The notes below the pieces were generated by a model, which made no database searches, was not told where the DNA came from, and saw only the letters and a program-made list of their open reading frames with translations. A stretch of 64,000 nucleotides of DNA, taken from positions 5,222,585 through 5,286,584 of the forward strand of contig NC_062978.1 of assembly GCF_023078275.1 (NCBI RefSeq), written 5' to 3'. Source of the DNA: Leguminivora glycinivorella (lineage: Eukaryota; Arthropoda; Insecta; Lepidoptera; Tortricidae). The first letter of the stretch is position 1. Every line of letters begins with the position of its first letter. Below are positions 9,959 through 21,358 of this stretch, in pieces. The position numbers and the translations under genes were made by a program.

Positions 9959-12900
9959 TCGGAGTATAATCCCAAAGAAACCTGAACTTACTCAGATGAT
10001 CAATGACCAAGCGGTGTCCGTTGCGGCCATTTCGGAGACATGGTTACGTCCTGGGGCTCTTTTAGGGTACCGGGGTTCTCATGTCTTCGGGAGGACCGTA
10101 ATGACGGGCGCGCTGGGTGTGCGTTGATTGTTAAGCAATGTTACCCCTTCTGTCAAATTCCTCTTCCACCCCATGGGGATGGAATTAATGTCGTTGCCGC
10201 TAAGGTCATGGGCATTAGTTTCGTCTCTATCTATATACCTCATCCAGACCTCGATCTTATCCCGGAACTGTCTTCTATACTATCCTCTATCCCGCCTCCT
10301 CATATAATTTTAGGTGATTTTAACTCGCACAATGTTTCTTGGGGATCGTACCATTCGGACAGGTTTTCGTTATCTCTGTTGGAGGTTTTTGATGACCTCA
10401 ACGTTTGCGTGATAAATGACGGCTCTCCCACTCATCGAGTATATCCAGGACAAAATCCACAATCCGTCCCGGACTTGACCGCCTGCTCTCCTAATTTGGC
10501 GTCGTTACTATCTTGGACTGTACTTCGTCAGTCCTTTGGCAGCGATCACTTCCCCATTATTATTTCTAAGCCTTCATCTGTGCTCCCATCTCCGGCCCCT
10601 GAACCGCTTCTGAAATATAAGTTACAGTCAGCGGACTGGCCGAAATTTTCTCTATTTGTCGAAGAAAGGATTAAAGAATACTCAAATTTGAATATAATTT
10701 CAGAAAAATATGCAAAATTCAAAAACTTACTTTTGGAAGCAGCGGACATGTATATCCCTCAGAAGAAACCCAGAAGGGATAAAATCCCTTCTCCACCATG
10801 GTGGAATGCTGACTGTACGAAAGCGGTAAAGGAACGAGATGACGCGGAGCGGAGGTTTAACGGAGGTGACATCATGGATTTCATCACTTTTAAAAAAATA
10901 TCATCACGCACCAAACGTCTCTTATCTAAAACAAAGAAAAGGGGATGGAAGGGATTCTGTGAGAGTTTGTCCCCTAGAACTCCTCCATCCCTGCTTTGGA
11001 GAAGTATAAAGCGGTTCAGAGGATCCTTTAGACCAGATGCTGTATCCTCGGCTGACAGCTCATTGTGGCTACCAGACTTTGCTGACAGACTGGCCCCGTC
11101 AACTGTTCCAGAATTGTCGTGTATTTTTATTCCTCCGATTCCCCCTTCGACAAGTAGTCTTGATGAATCATTTTCGTATGCTGAGCTCAAGTTGGCTTTG
11201 GAAGGACTGCGCAACACCTCGCCAGGTGAAGATGGTATCCCATACAGCTTTTTGACAAAATTAACCTCACAATCACTGGAATACTTTTTGGGTATTTTAA
11301 ATCAGGTGTTTGATACAGGTGAGATCCCGGAAGATTGGAAGACCCAAATTATCATCCCGTTATTGAAACCTGCTAAGAACCCAGAAGATGCCAGCTCGTA
11401 CCGACCGATTGCACTCTCTGCAACTATGGGCAAGATTCTTGAGCATCTGGTTAAAAATAGGCTAGAATGGTATGTTGAGAGCAGAGGACTGCTGGCTAAC
11501 ACCCAATTTGGATTCCGTAAGGGTAAGAGCACCATGGACAGCTTGAATATTCTTACTACAGACATCAGACTAGCACTTTCCAACAATGATCTACTAGTAG
11601 GATGTTTTCTTGACATCTCGGCTGCTTATGATAATGTCCATCTTCCGGTGCTCAGAGCAAAGATGCTACACCTGAGCATTCCCGTGAAGGTGGTACAATT
11701 TGTCTCCAACTTATTCATGGGAAGGTCCATCAAGATACGTAGTGGCAACTCTTATCTCCCTCCACGTACACTGTGGCAGGGCCTCCCTCAGGGATCAGTT
11801 CTCAGCCCTTTGCTCTACAGCATTTACACATACGATTTGGAGCAGTCTGTGTTGCCCTTCTGTGAAATTCTTCAATATGCAGATGACCTTGTACTTTATG
11901 CGTCGGCAAAATCTGAAGATACAGCTTCTTCAAGACTGAATATGGGCCTTAGCTACTTAAAAGATTGGCTGGAAGAGCATGGCCTGTCTTTGTCACCTTC
12001 TAAGAGCTGTGTAGTGACCTTCAGTCGCAGAAGGGCAATGCCCATTGTGGATGTCCGTTATGGTGATGAAGTCATTCCCAACTATGAGTCAACCAAATTC
12101 CTAGGCATCATCTTGGACCGCAAAATGTCAGGAGAACCACACCTTAAACATATAAGAGACAAATGTGAGAAAGGGGTGAACGTTTTGCGAGCACTATCAG
12201 GAGTTTGGTGGGGTTCTCATCCTTATTGCCAAAAACTGCTCTACAATGCAATAATACGCAGCCACATGGACTACGGCTCATTCATTCTAGAACCATGTAA
12301 CAAGAAACCCCTGGAAAAGTTAGACCTCATACAGGCTAAATGCCTAAGAATCATACTTGGTGCTATGAAGTCAACTGCAAAGAACGCCATGCAGGTGGAA
12401 TGTGTCGAGCCTCCACTTGCACTTCGTAGACAGTATCTTGCCGATAGGTTCCTCATAAAGGCTCTCTCCAACTCCAATCACCTGCTGATCCCACGCTTGC
12501 GGTCTCTTGCTTTAACGGTCACTGAAAACCCATATTGGATGCATAAGCCATTCCCTAACATCATAATAAGTTTTTCTAAATTAAATAATTTAAACCCTTT
12601 TATAATGTACAGCTCAGGAACAAACCCCATGTATGAATCAAAATTTGAAACTTTAATTTTCTCCCCTCATATCATTTTGGATCTGGGAATATACAAGGAT
12701 GACCCAGGAGCGCAGAGTAAATTCAACAACCTCTTAAAAAAATGGCCAGGATACTTACCAGTGTTTACTGACGCTTCCAAAATAGATTCCGCAAATTGTG
12801 TTGGATCAGCAGTAGTGATTCCCAAATATAACATTGTCTTAATGTTCAAGTGCCCTCCACAGTCCTCGATATTTACAGGTGAAGCTGCTGCTATCTTAGA

Positions 12901-13621
12901 GGCTGTAGCATATGCTGACTCCCATAATATACAAAAAGTGATCATTTTCTCTGATAGCAGGAGTTGCCTTCAAGCTATTATGGGCAATCAGTTCAAAATG
13001 AAGACAAAGTACCCATTGATTCTGCAAATAAAGGCTATGTTAAGAAAATGTGACACAAAGGGATTAAAAATTACTCTTGCATGGATACCCAGCCATTGTG
13101 GTATTGACGGTAATGAATCTGCAGACTCATGGGCAAAGAAAGCTATTGAGTTGGGATCACCAGGCTACAACAGTATATATAGTTCTGACCTTCTTAGCAA
13201 TGCTCAAACTGATTTAGTCACCACATGGCAAAACCGTTGGAATTCTTCCAGACTGGTAGTAGGAAAACATTATGGGCGCATTCAACAAAAGATTACTCGT
13301 AAGCCATGGTTTTTCAGATTTCGTACTCAGCCAAAATGGGTTACCTCAACAATATGTCGGTTACGCCTAGGACCAGTTTGTACGCCTGTGTTCCTTGCTA
13401 AGATACATGTCCGGGATACTTCATTGTGCGAATGTGGGTTGGACGAAGGCACGGTAGATCACATTTTCTTTTCTTGTTCGAGATTCAATTACTCTTTGTA
13501 TGACGTTTTACCTGTTACTATTCCGCGTCCTGTTAATTTCAATACACTTCTCGCTCTTATGGATCCTCCCTTAACGGCAATTCTAATTAAGTATATACAC
13601 GTACATAACATAAAACTGTAA
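9891..13621 (+). pseudogene. non-LTR retrotransposon ORF2 (APE endonuclease, RT, RNase H), one frameshift
   Basis: The endonuclease start (VNFLQWNSRSI...SETWLRPG) is in one frame and the rest, from about 10065, is in the next. The switch sits at the TTTT run 10060-10063, so a one-base loss is likely. After it the frame is open to 13621. Motifs: endonuclease GDFNSHNVSWGS and GSDHFPIII; reverse transcriptase SPGEDGIPYSFL, FGFRKGKST, GLPQGSVLSPLLY and YADDLVLYA; RNase H VFTDASK, FSDSRSC and WIPSHCGIDGNESAD; and a terminal zinc motif C-E-C...H...C near 13430-13475. An APE plus RNase H layout fits the I clade. The ORF2 frame has no ATG before 9994, so it would need reinitiation or a frameshift from ORF1. 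Confidence 0.9.
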
Positions 13622-14002
13622 ACTTCAGTCTTAGTCATTGTTAAAAATATCATATATAATTTATATAATATATATTTCTATGTTTTTTCTTCCTCTATTT
13701 CATCCGCTATGTTGCTTGCTTTAACAAACTGTCATCCGCTTCCCGCTCTTTTTCACTAATGTTGGTACAGTGTCATATGTGTTATGTAATATGTTTTGTT
13801 TTTGTCTGTGTCGTCCATAACGTTGTTTTTTTTTTCGTTTTAGGTTCCCAACCTATCCTTCCAAAAACATTATCAAAATTTCACCGAACACTCTCGTTAA
13901 AAAATAAAAAAAAAGTCAAAAGTCTTCACCTCGACATTGGCAGAATTCACCCCGCTTAAATTAGCGAGGAGTAAAAGCCATGAAAAAAAAAAAAAAAAAT
14001 GC

Positions 14003-14034
14003 ATCCTTTTCTTTAGGGTGCTAGAGAAAAGGAT
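14003..14034. other. perfect 10-bp hairpin just after the LINE poly(A)
   Basis: atccttttct (14003-14012) and agaaaaggat (14025-14034) are perfect inverted repeats around a 12-nt loop. It begins three bases past the poly(A) tail, so it belongs to the target site or to the very end of the insertion. Confidence 0.6.
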
Positions 14035-14266
14035 ACCTATAGTTTTCTTAGTTCTTATTTACTGACAGACTTGTTTGACAGAGTATATCAATTTAGTGTA
14101 CATTAGTGTAAACCAAAGACATATATAATTCCGTATAGACAGGTAAAGTCTAAGAAAAAAACGTACCTCAGTACCTTACAGAAAAAGGCACGGTGGCCTA
14201 GATGGCATTACAACTTTGGGGTACGCTCAACTAGATGGCGCTAATATTAATGTTTGACATTTTAAC

Positions 14267-14788
14267 TAGGGATGTACCGACTATTGATTTGGCCGACTAG
14301 GCCGACTACCGACTAGTCGGCGCTTGGGTGGCCGATTAGTCGGCCGACTAGTCGGCTAGTCGGCCAGAACATAATTTTCGATAAATTCACATTTTGAATG
14401 TCATTATTGGTCCTTTGTTCGCGCTTTTCATGATTTTTTACAGATGTTCAAAGGTTGACAATATTTATATACATTTTCCATTTTTAACAACCGGCTTGGC
14501 TTAGTGGGTAGTGATCCTGCCTATGAAGTCGATAATCCTAGGTAGGAAATTTATTTCTGTGGTGATAACAGATATTTGTTGTTTTGACAAAAAAAGGAAT
14601 TACTAATAGCAACATAATACAAACATAATTTTCAGCTGGTAATTTAATTTTGTACTGTTTTTCTATCACTAATGAAGTGCCGACTAATCGGCCCTTTTTG
14701 CCGACTAGTCGCCGACTAATCGCCGACTATAAATGCGGCCGGATAGTCGGCTTTCCCGACTAGTCGGCGACTAGTCGGTACATCCCTA
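14267..14788. mobile_element. hAT-type MITE (522 bp) with 8-bp target duplication
   Basis: Terminal inverted repeats of 17 bp are perfect (TAGGGATGTACCGACTA at each end). They are flanked by identical 8-bp duplications ATTTTAAC at 14259-14266 and 14789-14796. Both ends are packed with 'cgactagtcgg' palindromes. No transposase frame is present. TIR start and duplication length fit hAT non-autonomous elements. Confidence 0.9.
14490..14600 (+). mobile_element. tRNA-derived SINE fragment nested in the MITE
   Basis: 'ggcttggcttagtgggtagt' resembles a Pol III A box region. It is followed by 'gatcctgcctatgaagtcgat' type sequence and 'acagatatttgtt', matching the lepidopteran SINE seen at 56827-57083. 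The B box is decayed. Confidence 0.6.
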
Positions 14789-14796
14789 ATTTTAAC

Positions 14797-15119
14797 ATAT
14801 ATCAAGCTAAGAATATGGGCCAAATTGTCAAAACTGAAGTTCAAAAGTTTTAAGCTTGTGTAGAGAGATGGCAGTCTATACACTGTGATTACACATTTTA
14901 CTTTGACAGTAACTCTCTGTAATACTCGATCCTCTTTGGTGTAAACCCATATCCCACGCAATCGAATTTTACTACACCCACGGGAAGAAAGGGGGTGGTG
15001 AAATTCTTATCTTGTCACCACAGTTATTTTAAACGGTGTAGCCTAGGTACAAAAAGTACCTAATTTATTTGTGTATGTTTCTTCCAGCTTTCAATCATAA
15101 CAAATATCCTAGACCAAAG
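14797..15119. other. intergenic spacer
   Basis: I see no gene, RNA or repeat structure in this 320-bp stretch beyond short AT runs. Confidence 0.4.
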
Positions 15120-15350
15120 GTCAAGAACTTATTAGCATACATCGGGGTTTTGAGAGCGGGAATGAATTCGTGTATTTGTAACTCTGTTTATAGTCATTTG
15201 AATTACTGAAATATTATATTTAACTATGTAACTGGCTCCAAATGTACCTAGAAATGTTAAAGTAATGTTTATCTTTTATCGTTTTCACCATTTTTGGGCT
15301 AGTGTAAATCATTTCCGCTCCCAAAACCCCGATGTACCTATGCTTATTAG
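15120..15350. repeat. MITE-like inverted repeat
   Basis: 'acatcggggttttgagagcg' (about 15138-15160) returns inverted as 'cgctcccaaaaccccgatgt' (about 15317-15336) with a single mismatch. A unit of about 200 bp with imperfect terminal inverted repeats is likely. Target duplication not resolved. Confidence 0.5.
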
Positions 15351-15540
15351 GCTTACACCCTCTGTCAGTTGCAGAATGTGCAAAACATCGTATACCTACA
15401 TGGATACACCCATGAGAATATATTTTTGTGTAAAAATGTTTTTTTTAAAGAAACAATAATAAGATTCGATATACATATCCGATCCATATCGTATTTAGAG
15501 CTAATTTCTGACCTCTATTGTTATTCGAATCGGGCAGTTA

Positions 15541-15673
15541 GTACGTTTTCACATTATCCGATCAGATATCGGATGTAGGACCGATATCCCATACATTGAA
15601 GCCGCCATATTTAATTTTTGCCTTTGAAATGTGTCCGACCTCCGATATCGGATCGGATAATGTGAAAACGCAC
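15541..15673. repeat. short palindromic MITE ('cattatccgatc' family)
   Basis: The left end 'cgttttcacattatccgatc' is mirrored by 'gatcggataatgtgaaaacg' on the right, around internal 'gatatcgg' palindromes. A second, left-truncated copy is at 29086-29217. Confidence 0.75.
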
Positions 15674-15989
15674 TCAACGTCATCGGAACATTTGTGTACG
15701 GTGGGAACCACGATCATTGGAACGAAGCTCACTCACACATGACGGCTATAATTCGCTCAGATAAGCGCAAGATGGGGATGGGTTGACAAAACGATAAGTT
15801 CGTAATTATAATTATTAGTGGTCGCTGTGGGCAGCGTGGTGGACTAATTTGACTATCGCATGTGGCGTATGGCGCTTGACTGTAGTCACACTGTAGCCCT
15901 CTGTGGGAATCATACTCGTATGTATGTCAATTTGAAACACTGCAGTGTTATAGAGCTGTAAGCAGCGATTTTGTCAGCCCCGCCGGTGC

Positions 15990-16320
15990 AACTGTTACTT
16001 TTCCCCACACTAGCTCGGAAACACGTGTTTTGTCCTTTAATACCAGCGGGTAAAAACGCATTTTATCCACTGAAACCTTGAATAAAGTCAAATTAACTGC
16101 TTTAAAATTGATAAAAGTAGGTGAATCTAGTAATAAAGACGATTTACCACCTGTAGAACTACTGCGTGATAAACGCATTTTTTGCGTTGTAGTTTCCTCG
16201 CTATAGTGAGGGGAAAAGTTTTGTGTTACACTCGGTGCAAAAAACTCGTTCAGGATTCTATTCTCGATTTCAACTATAGAATCCTTTCACTTGCTCGTTT
16301 TTCAATTCCACACAGTCAGA
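15990..16320 (-). repeat. dispersed repeat family A, copy 1 (truncated)
   Basis: Reverse-complement match to the copies at 20746-21175 and 28241-28670, sharing 'aaaacacgtgttttgtcc', 'gtagtttcctcgctatagtg' and the hairpin-forming 'aggattctat...atagaatcct' segment. One end is lost. It has no coding capacity. Family relationship is seen directly; its class is unknown to me. Confidence 0.8.
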
Positions 16321-17100
16321 CTTCAATTTTTTTATAGGACATGCTTGGGCATTTTCAGAATTTGCAACACCCCAATGAGCGTAAGTGAGCAGTTCCCGTC
16401 AACTTTGTACATAGCCACGTCAGCAAATTTTAATTGATCCTATTTTTTACCAACATTTAGTAATATAAGTCGACTTTCGTAAGATATATATTATACAGGA
16501 TAATTGTTATAATTAAGAAAATATAGATACTAGAGAACCTTAATGACGAAATAAAACTTACTAAAATCTCAATTCTTCAAAAAAAATCTTGATAACAAAA
16601 TAGGAATAATAAAAACAAATTTAACTTTTTCCTTAATTTTTGTACAAACTTTTCGAGAACTGCTGAAGTAACGTAAGTTGTTAACCAAAAGTAACTTGCT
16701 TTCAGTTTTGTGACGACAATTAAGCATAAAATATGTCTAAAAATTTACTTTTTTCACATTCTGAATGTAGACTATCGCTCAAAGTTTATGTAATACACAA
16801 AAAATTTAAGCGGTAATCTACATTATGCTAATGTTGGGTCCCAAATTCTGAAAATTCCCATAGACTATCTACTTATATCTAGAGTAAAGGTAGCGTAGAT
16901 CATTAAAACAAACGATTAATTCTGTTTACTTATAATTTTAACACGGACTTACGAGTATCGTCACATCGCCAAAAAATGGCCAATTTAAATAGGTATTGTG
17001 TTTGTTTGCCTTATATAAGCAAACGATTTGTTCAATATATTTGTATTGTGTTTTGTGTTTTAGAAGGCGGAAGAGGAGTTTGTATGGAACATGATTTTAG
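16321..17100. other. AT-rich spacer downstream of the micro-exon gene
   Basis: No open frame or repeat worth naming is visible. The minus-strand gene ends at 17131 and its transcript probably ends within about 30 bp of the AATAAA at 17122. Confidence 0.4.
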
Positions 17101-17121
17101 ATTTCAGTAACATTGTTAAAT

Positions 17122-17127
17122 TTTATT
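17122..17127 (-). terminator. polyadenylation signal of the micro-exon gene
   Basis: AATAAA on the minus strand begins 4 nt after the stop codon (TAA at 17131-17133), so the 3' UTR is extremely short. A second overlapping A/T-rich run follows. Confidence 0.6.
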
Positions 17128-17130
17128 GTT

Positions 17131-20100
17131 TTATTTCATTCTGCCACTTTCCTTTGCCATTGCACGCTGAAGGTTATCTGCAAAAAAAAAACGATTGCCG
17201 ATATGTAGTTGTAGGACTTGTAGGTAACTGAGTTGGGGGGACGTTGAGGTTATTGCGATAGGGTTTTGGGCGAGTTTTGAATAAGGATTGTTAAAATAAA
17301 TGTTATTTCAAAATAAACATTATTTTTAAGTATAAATTGATAATCCCAGTAAATGATCAAATAATTTAAAGTTTAGAAATTACGGAATAAGTTTTAATGA
17401 TACAAAAAAGATACTTAAATTGTTTGCACTTTTTTTTGCAACTATACAATAATCCACTTTTCGAGCATGAAATAAAAAAAAAACTATACGTTTAGTTTTG
17501 GATATTTAAATAAATGTAAACAAAATCTACCCTCAAAATGCTTCTTTTGCCAGCGCGCAGCGCAGCGGAGGGTAAATGAAAACATTACACGACCAAATAA
17601 GGTTAAAGACAAGTCGCGCAGTGTCAGAACCGATCCTCTTGATTTTTGTATTTACTTGGTTAATCGACAAATGTTGTAACTGCTCAAAAGTGTTCAAAAT
17701 ACATATTTGTTTACGTTCTTTTAAATACCTAAAAGTATAAAGAAAGACCTGTTTATTGTAGGGATGCATGATTTAATCTCGTTGGTTAACCGCGGGCGGC
17801 AGGGTTAGGGTCTGAAATGAAAAAAAAAGTATAATTAACTATCAGGCTGAGAAAAAATTAATAATTAAATATATCACGAATTATATAAACATAATTAGGT
17901 TAAGATTGTACACTACAGTATTAGGTAACTGTAATAGTTGTATCGTTGTAAATAAAACAAATGAATAATAAAACAAATGAATAATCTTTTTAATGCTTAC
18001 ATTTTTGCGGCCTGTTATCTGTAAAAGAAAAAAAAACTTTTGTTTATAGTTGGATTTGATTGAATTAAGTAAATAACTTTTTTATATGAAGTTAAATATA
18101 AAACCGGAAATTTTGCATAAATTGTACTTATTAGAACAATACTTAGATAACTAGCTCAGTGTAAGACATAATACCACCAGACTATTTGAATGAAAATTAT
18201 TTACAAAGGAATAAAGGTAATAAAGTTATTAAATAATTAAAAAAGTCTTACATTGCGGCCTGTTATCTGTAACAAAAAAAATAGTTTAGAGTAAAATGAA
18301 ACCTAGAAAACACTATTTAGTCTATATTTTCTGGATGTTTAGTCAAAGTACCATTAAACATAAAATATTTTTTTTTAATAGAAATAATAATAGGCACTTT
18401 AATATTAATTTTAAGTTGAAAATATTAACATTATCTATCATTCGTAATAACCCTATCGCACCTTGCGTCTTGTTGCATGTGCATAGAAATTAAATATATT
18501 AATATTTACCGTTATTAGAACCTCCTAAGTAGAAACCAGGATCTGGGTTAGCTGAAATATTAACCAAGTTATATTATTATTAAATAGAGGAAAATTACCA
18601 CTGTTCCGAAAAATTAAATATCAACATTTCTTAGAAAAATCGATTTTTTTTTGGAAATTTATACAGCATGTAATAAAAAAAAACATAAGTTAACTCATAA
18701 GCCAAAACAGTTTCCACTTATACCTCTGCTATTACCTGCAGAATGATTTGCTCCGTAAAATGAATGAATTGTGAAGTGTCACTGTGGTGAAACAGGCCAC
18801 AGTCCGCCCAAGCGCCCAATCCAAATGTGACATTATCTGAGTAAAGGGACCTTGTCGGTGGCGCTTACGTCCCGCGGCGTCGTATCTGTATACAAAAATC
18901 GCTCATAACGCCGTAAACGCCATTGACAATAAGGTCCCTTTACCCGGATAACGTCACAAATTATCAATATATAGGGATTTTCTTACCGATAACAACGTTG
19001 TTGCCACCAACTGAAGGCCTGCCGAAGGCGGGATCAATTGCTGAAAAGAAAACATATTTTAGGTTTTGCTACAATTTGATTGTACCTACCTACATTATTT
19101 TGTTGCAATTTCGCACAGCATTGCTGCGTTAAAGGAATCTGTGTAATCGAATGTCAGCTGAATTGAATAATTAATGTTAATTACAATATAATGGACATGT
19201 AACGTTTAATCAAGCGAAACTATAATATTAAAATATATTTTGTATAAAAAAATGCATATAAAAAAATGATAACTCACCAGCACCACCTCGTTGAGCCGAA
19301 GCCATGGCTACCACCATCAAGAGGAGAATCTGAAAAACATAACAATTATTGTAGGTACCTATTTTATATTTATATTTGTACTAGCTTTTAGCCGCGGCTT
19401 CGCTCGCGTTAGAAAGTAGCCTATATTATGTCACTCTCCATCCCTTCAACTACCTCCACTTAAAAAATACGTCATTTCGTCGGTCCGTTTTGTCGTGAAA
19501 GACGGACAAACAAACCGACACGACACACTTTCCCATTTATATTATTAGCATGGATAAGGTAAACTAAGAAAATAATACAACTATAACAAATCAAATTATT
19601 TTATTGAATTTTTTTTTGATTTGTTTTTTTTTTCGGGCGGGTGGTCTAGTCAAGTGGTAAAGACGTTAGCCGCGTAAGCTGAAGACCAGTGGACCTTGTC
19701 GTTTTTTCTTTCGTGTATGATATCTATTTCAATTTATAAAGACCGGATCGCATTGATACAGGTGAATTCGACAAAGTTCAAACGAAGAAATTTAATTGCT
19801 AAATCTTCGGTCAATAAAATCTGATACATATTAAATATCACAGTCGAAAATTATTCGTCTAGCCAAAATTAGTCAAATATGTAAGTGCAAAATAAACCAG
19901 TTGTGTCATCTAGGTATGTAGGTAGTTTGGCGGTGCGGAAAAACCAGATTAGATGCAATCGTATTGTTTGGGTGCCTCTTGAATCAAGGTTTTAGGTGAC
20001 GTCATCTTTAGATTGACTTTAGACCTGTAATATCATTTGCGACTGAAATTTAATATTTTTAACCCCCGACGCAAAAACGACGGGGTGTTATAAGTTTGAC

Positions 20101-21302
20101 GTGTCTGTCTGTCTGTCTATCTGTCTGTCTGTGTGTGTGTCTGTCTGTGGCATCGTAGCTCCCGGATGGATGAACCGATTTAGATTTAGTTTTTTTTTGT
20201 TTGAAAGCTGAGTTAGTCGGGACTGTGGGGAGTGTTTTTAGCGATGTTTCATGAAAAATGGTCCACTGCGTCGGGGTTTTTTTTTCAAAATTTTAATTTT
20301 GTGGTTAGGTTATTAAGGAATATACAGGTCATTGAAGTATAATGTACAGTCGAGTTCATAAATATGTGTACATTTCTTCACCTTAACTCTATGCAATAAG
20401 GTGAAAAAATGTACACATATTTATGAACTCGACTGTACTACTAGTAATAGCTCAATGACACGGGTAATTCATTATTTTGAGCATTTTTTAAAAGTTTAAT
20501 AACTGTTACTGGCGAGAGGCTGGCAACCTGTCACTGCAATGTCACAGTTTCGTTTTCTTTCAACCCCTTATTTGCCAAGAGTGGCACTGAAACCTGAATA
20601 GTTTCATGTGCTTTGCCTACCCCTTCATGGGACACAGGCGTGATTGTATGTATGTATGTATGTATGTTAATAACTGTTACCCAAATTTTCCGAAATACCT
20701 ACCACCGTTCCTTAGTACTATATTCATTGGGTTAAAATCTTTAATAGTTATTTGTTATACAAGGGGGCAAAGTTGTATTTTAACGTCGAGTGTGGAATTG
20801 AAAAACAAGCAAGTGAAAGGATTCTATAGTTGAACCACGAGCGAAGCGAGTGGTTCGAGAATAGAATCCTGAACTTGCGAGTTTTTTAACAAACGAGAAG
20901 TAAAATACATTTGCACCCGAGTGTAACACAAAACTTTTCCCCTTACTATAGCTAGGAAACTACAACGCAAAAAATGCGTTTATCACTGCTTCCAGTAGTT
21001 CCACAAGTGGTAAATCATCTTTATTACTAGATTCACCTACTTTTATCAATTTTAATGCAGTTATTTTTACTTTATTCAAGGTCAAATTACTTTACCCACT
21101 AGTGGATAAAATGCGTTTTTACCCGCTGGTATTAAAGGACAAAACACGTGTTTCCAAGCTAGTGAGGGGAAAAAATACTTGTTGTACAATTTTAGATATT
21201 GCCGATGTTGGCCAAAAATGTTATGTAAGCACTGAAACTAACTCGCAGGTAATAGCGAATTTATACCTATTTATTTGGGCAACTTACCGCTACAGCCTTC
21301 AT
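17131..21302 (-). CDS. small secreted peptide from eight mini/micro-exons (87 aa), unidentified
   Basis: Rebuilt from splice sites. Coding exons: 21288-21302, 19278-19329, 18987-19040, 18510-18551, 18252-18266, 18001-18018, 17791-17811, 17131-17177. Lengths 15, 52, 54, 42, 15, 18, 21 and 47 nt give exactly 88 codons. Every junction from exon 2 on is phase 1, so exons 3 to 7 could each be skipped without a frameshift. The peptide starts MKAVAILLLMVVAMASA, a clear signal peptide with cleavage expected before QRGG. The mature part is Gly/Pro/Asn-rich (IDPAFGRPSVGGNNVV, NPDPGFYLGGSNN, NRPQ twice, PNPAAR) with a basic tail and no Cys. Donors are GTAAG/GTGAG-like except exon 7 (GTTAAC), which is the least certain exon. 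I do not recognise the family; an extracellular role, such as an immune or cuticle peptide, is only a guess. Confidence 0.78.
18001..18266 (-). other. duplicated micro-exon pair (15 and 18 nt) of the secreted-peptide gene
   Basis: Exons 18252-18266 and 18001-18018 share ATAACAGGCCGCAA, the same T-rich tract ending in TTAYAG/TTACAG-like acceptor sequence, and the same GTAAG donor, so exon and splice sites were copied together. Each adds one NRPQ unit. The last exon (17131-17177) starts with ATAAC as well, which suggests all three derive from one ancestor. Confidence 0.75.
18826..18958. repeat. MITE inside intron 3 of the micro-exon gene
   Basis: 'gtaaagggacctt' (18841) and 'aaggtccctttac' (18931) sit within imperfect terminal inverted repeats of about 27 bp that begin tgtgac and end gtcaca. 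About 133 bp, non-coding. Confidence 0.75.
19382..19556 (+). mobile_element. RTE-type 3' tail / SINE-like repeat
   Basis: 'gccgcggcttcgctcgcgtt', 'cactctccatcccttcaac', 'gtgaaagacggacaaacaaa' and the end 'cccatttatattattagcat' define a repeat also found at 27718-27850 and 62327-62580. It lies in intron 1 of the micro-exon gene. The class follows from general knowledge of lepidopteran repeats. Confidence 0.75.
19630..19740 (+). mobile_element. tRNA-like snap-back element, deleted copy
   Basis: It matches one half of the element at 57431-57635: 'ggtaaagacgttagccgcgt' followed by the arm 'cgttttttctttcgtgtatg'. The B box and the left arm are missing. Confidence 0.65.
20056..20290 (+). repeat. 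'cccccgacgcaaaaacgacgggg' repeat with (gtct)n microsatellite
   Basis: A hairpin head, a run of gtctgtct/gtgtgtgt (20102-20148), 'ggatgaaccgattt' and a closing 'cgtcggggttttt' are typical of a very common lepidopteran non-autonomous repeat, possibly Helitron-related. No coding content. Confidence 0.55.
20347..20435. mobile_element. Tc1/mariner MITE, almost perfect palindrome
   Basis: 'cagtcgagttcataaatatg' and its reverse complement form arms of about 39 bp with one mismatch around a short loop. They are flanked by TA on both sides (20345-20346, 20436-20437), the target duplication of Tc1/mariner elements. Lies in intron 1 of the micro-exon gene. Confidence 0.85.
20746..21175 (+). repeat. dispersed repeat family A, copy 2
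   Basis: Nearly full copy running from 'gttatttgttatacaagggg' to 'gctagtgaggggaaa'. It contains the internal hairpin 'ggattctatag...gagaatagaatcc'. It sits in intron 1 of the micro-exon gene, in the antisense direction relative to that gene. Confidence 0.85.
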
Positions 21303-21358
21303 GATGATTTCTTGCTAATGTCCAAATAGTACACAGCCTCTAGAACCAGCGTGCCTCG

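Larger units (their letters stand above)
8233..13999 (+). mobile_element. I/jockey-group non-LTR retrotransposon, nearly full length
   Basis: ORF1, ORF2, a 3' UTR of about 360 bp ending in '...gcgaggagtaaaagccatg', and a 17-A tail (13983-13999) form one element. If the tandem repeats are its 5' UTR, it starts near 7637. I found no convincing target-site duplication. The only coding lesions seen are two single-base shifts, so the copy is recent. Confidence 0.85.
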
